A stretch of DNA of 5,931 nucleotides, taken from JBBRGG01 sp038240875. Its GTDB lineage: Bacteria; Planctomycetota; Phycisphaerae; Phycisphaerales; UBA1924. Below, one piece after another: positions 1 to 5,500 of this stretch (its first letter is position 1; each line of letters starts with the position of its first letter). A program made the translations under genes and the position numbers. The stretch covers positions 1-5,931 of the forward strand of contig JBBRGG010000215.1 of the NCBI GenBank assembly GCA_038240875.1. The letters are read 5' to 3'. The notes beneath the pieces were generated by a model. That model was not told where the DNA came from and did no database searches. It was given only the letters and a program-made list of their open reading frames with translations.

Positions 1-42
1 ATCCCACCCCCCTCGGCGGATCCGCTGGCAACAACGCGTGGC

Positions 43-48
43 GAAGGG
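43..48 (+). promoter_or_regulatory. Probable ribosome binding site of ptsI
   Basis: GAAGGG lies nine bases before ATG58 and only three before the alternative TTG at 52. The spacing favours ATG58 as the start. It is a fair but not perfect match to the Shine-Dalgarno consensus. Confidence 0.5.
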
Positions 49-57
49 CCCTTGGCG

Positions 58-1815
58 ATGGTGGTATTACGCGGCCTTGCCGTCTCGCCTGGAATCTCCA
101 TAGGCAAGGTTTTGGTCATCGACGACGACCTTCGCCGTGTAACCAAACGAACCATCCGCGCAACTGATATCAAGCCCGAGCAAGCTCGTATCGACGCCGC
201 GATCAAGATCGCCATCGGCGAACTTAACGAAGTCCACGACCGAGCCAAAGCTGAAATGGGCGCCGAGACGGCGAAGATTTTCCTTTTTCACGCCGGCATG
301 CTCAACGACAAGTCTCTTATCGGCCCCATCCGTACTTCGATTGAAACCGAGCGGATAAGTGCCGAATACGCTGTGAGCCAAGTATTTACAACTCTTGCCG
401 CTCGCTTCCGCGCTTCGCCTGATTCGGTCTTTGCCACCAAGGTCAACGACATCGAAGACCTTGGCTATCGCTTGCTCAAGCACTTGGGCGTGTCGGCACA
501 AAACAAAGCGGCAATCGCCGACAAAGGCACGATTGTCGTCGCGCGAGACTTGACGCCTTCGCAGACCGCTGGCTTTGACCGGGCCCGCATCATCGGGTTT
601 GCCACGGACTTAGGCGGTAAAACCAGCCATACCGCAATCGTTGCTCGCGCTCTTGAACTTCCTGCGGTAGTTGGCTGCCAAACTCTACTTAGGCACGTGC
701 GTGATGGTAGCGAAATCATCGTCGATGGAGAAGAAGGCTCTGTCGTCGTCAATCCTGATGCAGCCACCATCGAGCGCTATCGCCAGACTATCGAAAAGCG
801 CCGTCTGTTCCAGGTCAGCCTCTCCGAAGTCGCGATGCTGGAATCAGTTACGCTCGATGGCGAACTGATCCACTTACTCGCGAACATCGAGTTTCCTGAC
901 GAGATCAAATCGGCGATGGCGATGGGTGCCGAGGGTGTTGGGCTCTATCGCACCGAATATCTCTACTTGATGGGCAAGCGCGAGCCAACGGAAGAAGATC
1001 ATTACAAAGCGTACAAGCGCTGCGTGGAACTCTCTGCAGGGCGGGAACTTGTGATCCGCACGGTGGACCTAGGCGCGGATAAGTATTCCCAAAGCCTTGA
1101 AGAGATTCCGGAGCGAAATCCGTTTCTTGGGTGCCGAAGCATTCGGTATTGCCTGCGGAACACGGCGATGTTTAAGCGCCAGCTTCGCGCGCTCTTGCGT
1201 GCCAGCGCGCTTGGACCAATGAAGGTCATGTTTCCGCTCATCACGAGCATTACCGAGCTTCGGCACGCGCGATATCACGTAAATGATGTAATGGAAGAGC
1301 TTTCGGAAGAAGGCATCGCCTTTGACGCTGGGATCAAAATCGGCATGATGGTCGAGGTGCCTAGCGCGGCTTTGCTCGCGGATACCTTCGCGCGCGAGGT
1401 AGATTTCTTTAGCATCGGGACTAACGACCTGACGCAGTACACGCTCGCGGTAGACAGGACCAATGAACGAGTGGCAAACTTGTATCAACCTGCGCACCCG
1501 GCGGTCATTCGGTTGATTCGAGACGTAGCGCGAGCGGCGCGTCGGCACAAGACCCCGGTTTCCTGTTGCGGGGAATCCGCCGGGGACTTGGAATATGCCT
1601 TGTTGCTCATCGGGTTAGGGTTGCGTACTCTTTCGATGTCAAGCTCGGGCATCCCTCAGCTCAAGCGGCTGATCCGGAGTGTCGACGTAAAGCAATGTGA
1701 GCGTATCGCTAAACAGGCGATGGGGCTTGATTCGGAGGTTCAGGTCGCGGCGTTATTGCGCGATCGGGCCCGAGCGATCGTTCCTGAGGCATTTGGCGGG
1801 CGTACCGCTGAGTAA
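58..1815 (+). CDS. ptsI: Phosphoenolpyruvate-protein phosphotransferase (PTS Enzyme I)
   Basis: Enzyme I takes phosphate from phosphoenolpyruvate onto a histidine and passes it to HPr, the first step of the cytoplasmic PTS relay. The 585-residue product has the usual family length (about 575). It opens with RGLAVSPGISIGK, typical of Enzyme I. The phospho-histidine is H191 in GGKTSHTAIVARALELPAVVG-like context (E. coli H189). The C-terminal PEP-binding barrel follows: GVGLYRTEYL, VIRTVDLGADK, NPFLGCRSIR, KVMFPLI, then IGTNDLTQYTLAVDR with N456 and D457, and CGESAGD with catalytic C504. All key residues are present, so it should be active. There is no N-terminal GAF domain, so it is not the nitrogen-type PtsP. 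ATG58 is preferred over TTG52 because GAAGGG at 43-48 sits nine bases upstream and the protein then starts right at the conserved motif. The frame is open to the window edge, so an N-terminal extension cannot be excluded. No PTS partner gene is visible. Confidence 0.95.
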   Translation: MVVLRGLAVSPGISIGKVLVIDDDLRRVTKRTIRATDIKPEQARIDAAIKIAIGELNEVHDRAKAEMGAETAKIFLFHAGMLNDKSLIGPIRTSIETERISAEYAVSQVFTTLAARFRASPDSVFATKVNDIEDLGYRLLKHLGVSAQNKAAIADKGTIVVARDLTPSQTAGFDRARIIGFATDLGGKTSHTAIVARALELPAVVGCQTLLRHVRDGSEIIVDGEEGSVVVNPDAATIERYRQTIEKRRLFQVSLSEVAMLESVTLDGELIHLLANIEFPDEIKSAMAMGAEGVGLYRTEYLYLMGKREPTEEDHYKAYKRCVELSAGRELVIRTVDLGADKYSQSLEEIPERNPFLGCRSIRYCLRNTAMFKRQLRALLRASALGPMKVMFPLITSITELRHARYHVNDVMEELSEEGIAFDAGIKIGMMVEVPSAALLADTFAREVDFFSIGTNDLTQYTLAVDRTNERVANLYQPAHPAVIRLIRDVARAARRHKTPVSCCGESAGDLEYALLLIGLGLRTLSMSSSGIPQLKRLIRSVDVKQCERIAKQAMGLDSEVQVAALLRDRARAIVPEAFGGRTAE

Positions 1816-1846
1816 TCTTTAGGAGTTGAGCAGTGTTTCGGCGCTT

Positions 1847-1873
1847 TGGCTCCCGCGTGTTGTGTGCGGGCCA
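1847..1873 (+). repeat. Hairpin shortly after the ptsI stop
   Basis: TGG-ct-CCCGC pairs with GCGGGCCA across a nine-base loop (gtgttgtgt): eight base pairs with a two-base bulge. It begins 32 bases after the ptsI stop codon. No T-run follows, so it does not look like an intrinsic terminator. It could protect the 3' end of the ptsI mRNA. Confidence 0.45.
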
Positions 1874-1895
1874 GGCAACGGAACGGATCAAATCT

Positions 1896-1942
1896 AAGCC
1901 GCACTTTCGCTTCGCCTTTGCGTGGAGTAGGAGATGCGGCTT
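1896..1942. repeat. Inverted repeat with 8-base perfect arms
   Basis: AAGCCGCA at 1896-1903 is the exact reverse complement of TGCGGCTT at 1935-1942. The 31-base interior contains CGCCTTTGCGTGGAG, most of which recurs near 2092. The compact size and outer perfect arms resemble a dispersed palindromic element of the REP type, but one window cannot show whether it recurs in the genome. Confidence 0.45.
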
Positions 1943-1969
1943 GGGTGCTGGGATACTTTCTTTGTGTGT

Positions 1970-1991
1970 GCGCGAGCGAAGAAGCTCGTGC
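1970..1991 (+). repeat. Hairpin with GAAGAA loop
   Basis: GCGCGAGC (1970-1977) pairs with GCTCGTGC (1984-1991): eight pairs including one G-U, closing a six-base purine loop GAAGAA. The purine loop could be accessible for protein or ribosome contact; that is inference. A related hairpin follows immediately. Confidence 0.45.
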
Positions 1992-1992
1992 C

Positions 1993-2017
1993 CGCGAGAG
2001 AGGGCTTCCAGCTCGTG
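1993..2017 (+). repeat. Second CGCGAG/CTCGTG hairpin
   Basis: CGCGAG (1993-1998) pairs with CTCGTG (2012-2017), using almost the same arm sequences as the hairpin at 1970-1991. The left arm of the first hairpin could also pair with GCTCGTG at 2011-2017, so alternative folds exist. Confidence 0.35.
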
Positions 2018-2079
2018 AAGGTACTTGTTTCGTGCGCACAAAATGCGTCCGATTGCAAGGAGCTTTACGAAGCCTAGAG

Positions 2080-2117
2080 CGTTCTTCTTCACGCCTTTGC
2101 GTGTGGAGCAAAGAACG
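2080..2117 (+). repeat. Two-tier stem-loop
   Basis: An outer seven-pair stem, CGTTCTT (2080-2086) with AAGAACG (2111-2117), encloses an inner five-pair stem, CACGC (2090-2094) with GCGTG (2099-2103), around a CTTT loop. A further five-pair stem (GTCGG 2117-2121 with CCGAC 2130-2134) abuts it. The inner hairpin lies in the second copy of the 12-mer CGCCTTTGCGTG. Confidence 0.5.
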
Positions 2118-2145
2118 TCGGCCTGATGCCCGACCTGTGGAGTTT

Positions 2146-2170
2146 GCCTTGCTTGATTTTCAAGCATGGC
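2146..2170 (+). repeat. Strong hairpin with TTT loop
   Basis: GCC-t-TGCTTGA pairs with TCAAGCA-t-GGC around a three-base TTT loop: ten pairs and one T-T mismatch. It is the tightest local hairpin in the interval. The small near-palindrome TAAAGACTCTTTA (2172-2184) follows at once. No T-run follows, so a terminator is unlikely. Confidence 0.5.
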
Positions 2171-2178
2171 GTAAAGAC

Positions 2179-2259
2179 TCTTTAGGAAAGAAGCGTCGGC
2201 TTGCGGGCGTGTGGTGTTTAGGGTGATTCGGCGCGCGAGCGACGAGCCATTCCTAAAGA
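2179..2259. repeat. 10-base inverted repeat built on TCTTTAGGA
   Basis: TCTTTAGGAA (2179-2188) and TTCCTAAAGA (2250-2259) are exact reverse complements separated by 61 bases. The core TCTTTAGGA also occurs at 1816-1824, directly after the ptsI stop. The arms could form a long-range stem or be binding sites for a regulator. The 5' arm competes with the small hairpin at 2172-2184. Confidence 0.4.
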
Positions 2260-2267
2260 CGGCGTGT

Positions 2268-2281
2268 TGCCTTGCAAGGCA
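2268..2281. repeat. 14-base perfect palindrome
   Basis: TGCCTTGCAAGGCA is self-complementary over all 14 bases. As DNA it could be a dimeric operator; as RNA it folds into a five-pair stem with a TGCA loop. It lies about 280 bases upstream of the rne start. No regulator can be assigned. Confidence 0.45.
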
Positions 2282-2488
2282 CGGATTTATCTGTGCGGTG
2301 CAGGAGCAATAGAGCTGCGAACGCTGCGATCTGTTTTCTTGTTGACTGGTCTACAGACAATACGAAGAAGAGCCATTGCGCCCGAGACCGGAGCGGGCTT
2401 GGTTTGCCGTGCGCGAACCAGATCGCCTCGAGAGCCTTGGCCGCACCGATAGTGTGTGGCATGGGCAGAGGAATTCGCACGACAACCG

Positions 2489-2513
2489 GGCCTCTGCGCG
2501 AATCGCGCGGGCC
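2489..2513 (+). repeat. GC-rich hairpin upstream of the rne start
   Basis: GCGCG (2496-2500) pairs with CGCGC (2504-2508) around AAT. Flanking GGCC at 2489-2492 and 2510-2513 extends the stem across a small internal loop. It ends 28 bases before the rne ribosome binding site. No T-run follows. It may shape the leader near the translation start. Confidence 0.4.
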
Positions 2514-2541
2514 ACACGAGCGGTCAATGGATCGCCGTGTT

Positions 2542-2550
2542 GAGGAAGGA
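2542..2550 (+). promoter_or_regulatory. Ribosome binding site of rne
   Basis: GAGGAAGGA is a strong purine-rich Shine-Dalgarno stretch. Its AGGA part is seven bases before ATG2558. This supports ATG2558 over the later in-frame ATG at 2579. Confidence 0.75.
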
Positions 2551-2552
2551 AG

Positions 2553-2564
2553 CGCCCATGGGCG
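2553..2564. repeat. 12-base palindrome over the rne start codon
   Basis: CGCCCATGGGCG is perfectly self-complementary and centred on the ATG at 2558-2560. As RNA it can form a four-pair GC stem with CAUG in the loop, immediately after the ribosome binding site. This could modulate initiation. Part of the symmetry follows simply from having CCC before ATG and GGC as codon two. Confidence 0.45.
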
Positions 2565-5500
2565 ACCGCAAGAATCAGATGATCATCAATTACGTCCCTG
2601 GCGAAGAGTGCCGGGTGGCAATTGTCGAGAGTGGCAAGCTTGAAGAACTTCATGTTGAGCGTTTCGCGACGGCGAGCCGCGTAGGGAATATTTATGTTGG
2701 CCGAGTTGCCAACTCCGAGGCGGCGATTCAGGCCGCGTTCGTGGATTTTGGGGTCACTGACAACGGCTTCCTTCATGTCAGCGATCTGCACCCCAAGTAC
2801 TTTCCAGGTGAAGATGGCGAAACCACCGAGCGAGTAGGTTTCAAGACGCCTCGTCGCGAGCGGCCAGCCATCCAACACGCGCTGCGTCGTGGCGATGAAG
2901 TCATCGTGCAAGTTCTCAAAGAAGGCGTGGGCACCAAGGGGCCGACGCTGACTAGTTACCTCAGCATTCCTGGTCGATTCCTGGTGATGATGCCTGGGAT
3001 GGACAATATCGGCGTGTCGCGCAAGGTCGAAGACGAGGATCAACGCCGAAAGATGCGCGAGATCCTCGATCAACTCGATCTGCCCGAGGGGTTTGGATTT
3101 ATCCTTCGCACGGCGGGCATGGCCCGGACCAAGGCGGAGCTCAAGCGCGATCTTGCGTACCTCATGCGTCTTTGGAAGGACATGGAGAAGCGCAACAAGG
3201 GTGGCAGCAAGCCTCGTCTGTTGTACAGCGAGAGCGATCTGCTCGTGCGCAGCTTGCGCGACCTGATGACCAGCGAGATTGATGAAGTGATCATCGATCA
3301 TGAGATTGCGCTGCACCGGGCGAGCCGATTTATGAAGATCGTTGCGCCACGCGGGTCGGCACAGTTGCTGCAATACAAGGGCCGTACACCGATTTTCCAC
3401 GCGTTTGATGTTGAGCCACAAATCCAGACGATTCATGCGCGCGAGGTAGGTTTACCCAGCGGCGGCAGGCTCGTGATCGATCAGACCGAAGCGCTGGTCG
3501 CCATTGACGTGAACAGTGGCAAGAGCCGCGATTCGCGTAATAGCGAGGACAACGCGTACCAGACGAATTTGGAAGCAGTCGATGAGATATGTCGGCAGCT
3601 TCGTCTACGCGACATGGGCGGCATCGTTGTCAACGACCTTATCGATATGCGCCGCCCGGAAAACCGCAAGGACATTGAGGCGCGTTTCCGTGAACGATTG
3701 AAGCGCGATCGCGCGCGCACGACGGTGGGCACGATCTCTGAGTTTGGTATTCTTGAAATGACGCGGCAGCGCATGCGCCCGAGCCATGAGAGCGTGCACT
3801 TTACTGAGTGTCCGACGTGCCGCGGTCGCGGGCTGATTCAGAAGCCCGAGAGCGTGACGGCGGACGCGCTACGCGAACTGGCCGCGATCCTTGATTCTCC
3901 CAAGGTTGCCAAGGCGGAGATGGTGGTTGCGCCGCGCGTCGCGGGCGAATTACTCTCGACCAAGCGGCGTTTGCTGGGTCGAATCGAGCGCGCGTTTGAG
4001 AAGCACGCCGACGTGCGCGTGAGCGAAGCGCATTCCGCCGACCGCGTGTCGTTTTATGCATACGACCAGAATGGCGCGGACGTTGAAGTTGCGTCGCTGA
4101 TCCAGCCCAAGATGTCCAAGGAATCGCTGATTGTTTGGGAACAGCCGGGCGAAGACGCGTGGAATGGACCTGACGATGAGACGGCGGTTGCACGCGAAAC
4201 AGACGCCGAGCCAGAGCCGATGTCGGAAGAGGACGCGCTGGGGTTGCACCCAATTGAGATTGATGAAACAGGTGTGCCTTTTGATGATGATGAAGAGAGT
4301 ACGCCGAACCCAAATCTGCAGCAGGGGAACGAGCCGCAGGAGAATTTCCAGCAGGCGAATCTTCAACAGGTAAACCTCCAACAGACGAGCCGCAGCGGGC
4401 GAAATGCGCGTGGCGGGCAGCGCGGGGGACAGAGTGGTCGGCAAGGTGGTCGGCAAGCTGGTGGGCAAAGTGGTGGGCATAGTGGTGGGCAGCGCGCAGG
4501 GCAGGGCGGGTCGCAGGGTGGCGGTTCACGCGGCGCGCAGGGTAACAGCCAGCGTGGCGAGCAAAGCAGCGGGCACGTTGCTGCTCAGGGTGGATCGCAA
4601 GGCGGTGGGCCAAAAGGCACGCCCGAGGGCAACCAAAATAGTAACCAAATCGTCAATATAAATGGCGGCCTCAATGGTGGCCAACAAAGCGGCGGGCAAG
4701 GTGCGCCGATGGGGAACGAAGCCGAAGACGGCGAAGAGCGTGGCGGGCGCCGACGTCGCCGCCGTGGCCGTCGCGGTGGTGGTGGCGGTCAAGCCGGTGG
4801 GCCAATGGGTGGCCAATCTGGTGGCCAATCTGGTGGCCAAGTTAGTGGTCAAGTTGGTGGGCCCTCGCCAGCCAATCAGGCTGGGCCCTATGGCGATCAC
4901 ATGAACGCGTCTGAAGCCAATGGCTCATCCAACATGGACGGCGCAAATACGAATGCGCCAATGAGTGCTAATGCGAATGCCAACAACCAAGGCGATCACA
5001 CGAGCTCGCTATCTGCGGGTTCAGATTCGAATGCACCAGATCAACTCGGGCCAGATGGTCTACCTCGGCGGAAGCGGCGGCGTCGTCGCGGCCGTGGACG
5101 TGGGCGTGGCGAAGTTGGCGGTGCTTTGGATTCCAATGGCCAGCTAATGCCGGATTCACAGGATTCGCTGGAGGGCGACGACGGTTTGGCGGATGATGCT
5201 ACTGAAGCGCCCGCACGCTCCGCTGGTTCATCACAAGCTGGTTCGACACAGACTGGTTCGCAACAGGGTGGCAGGTCGCGGGCTGGCGGGCAAGCGCGTT
5301 CGCAGAACAATCGCAATGGCCCGGCGCAACCCATTGTTCGCGATGGCATTATCTTCGGCGACCATGGCGACGAAGACGACGCCGCTGGAGCGGTTGAGGC
5401 AAATAGCACGTTGAATCTCAAGCCATTGGCGAAACTAGACCAAGGCGCGAACGACGCAGTAGGCAGCGGCGAGAGGCCTTCTGTTAATCAGAGCGAGTCT

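Larger units (their letters stand above)
1816..2557. other. Non-coding interval and probable rne leader, rich in inverted repeats
   Basis: These 742 bases between the ptsI stop and the rne start hold no convincing gene. The open frames in either direction translate to Arg-, Ser- and Cys-rich sequences with no recognisable domain, and they run straight through hairpins. What can be seen is a high density of inverted repeats (listed separately), a 12-mer (CGCCTTTGCGTG) present at 1913-1924 and 2092-2103, and a 9-mer (TCTTTAGGA) present at 1816 and 2179 with its inverse at 2251. I found no convincing -35/-10 pair and no hairpin followed by a T-run, so neither the rne promoter nor an intrinsic ptsI terminator can be placed. 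The E. coli rne mRNA has a 361-nt structured leader through which RNase E controls its own transcript. A similar role here is possible but is inference. Confidence 0.6.

Noticed and set aside
1709..2167. 152-codon - strand frame
   Set aside because: It overlaps the 3' end of ptsI and intergenic hairpins; the translation is not protein-like.
2146..2184. Intrinsic terminator of ptsI
   Set aside because: The hairpin is good but no T-run follows, and it lies more than 330 bases after the stop codon.
1846..2226. 126-codon + strand frame in the intergenic interval
   Set aside because: No domain, odd Cys/Arg/Ser composition, no good ribosome binding site, and it crosses several hairpins.
2342..2363. 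TTGACT as a -35 box for an rne promoter
   Set aside because: There is no acceptable -10 sequence at 16-18 bases; AAGAAG lies at that position.
2260..2557. RNase P RNA, tmRNA or tRNA gene in the interval
   Set aside because: I looked for the conserved RNase P, tmRNA-end and T-loop motifs and did not find them on inspection.
2351..3436. 361-codon open frame on the - strand
   Set aside because: It lies opposite the conserved catalytic part of rne, and its translation has no recognisable domain. GC-rich codon bias explains the open frame.
3801..4613. 270-codon and overlapping 176-codon open frames on the - strand
   Set aside because: Low-complexity His/Ala/Arg or Leu/Pro/Thr translations opposite the rne small domain and Gly-Gln tail; they are shadows of repeat codons.
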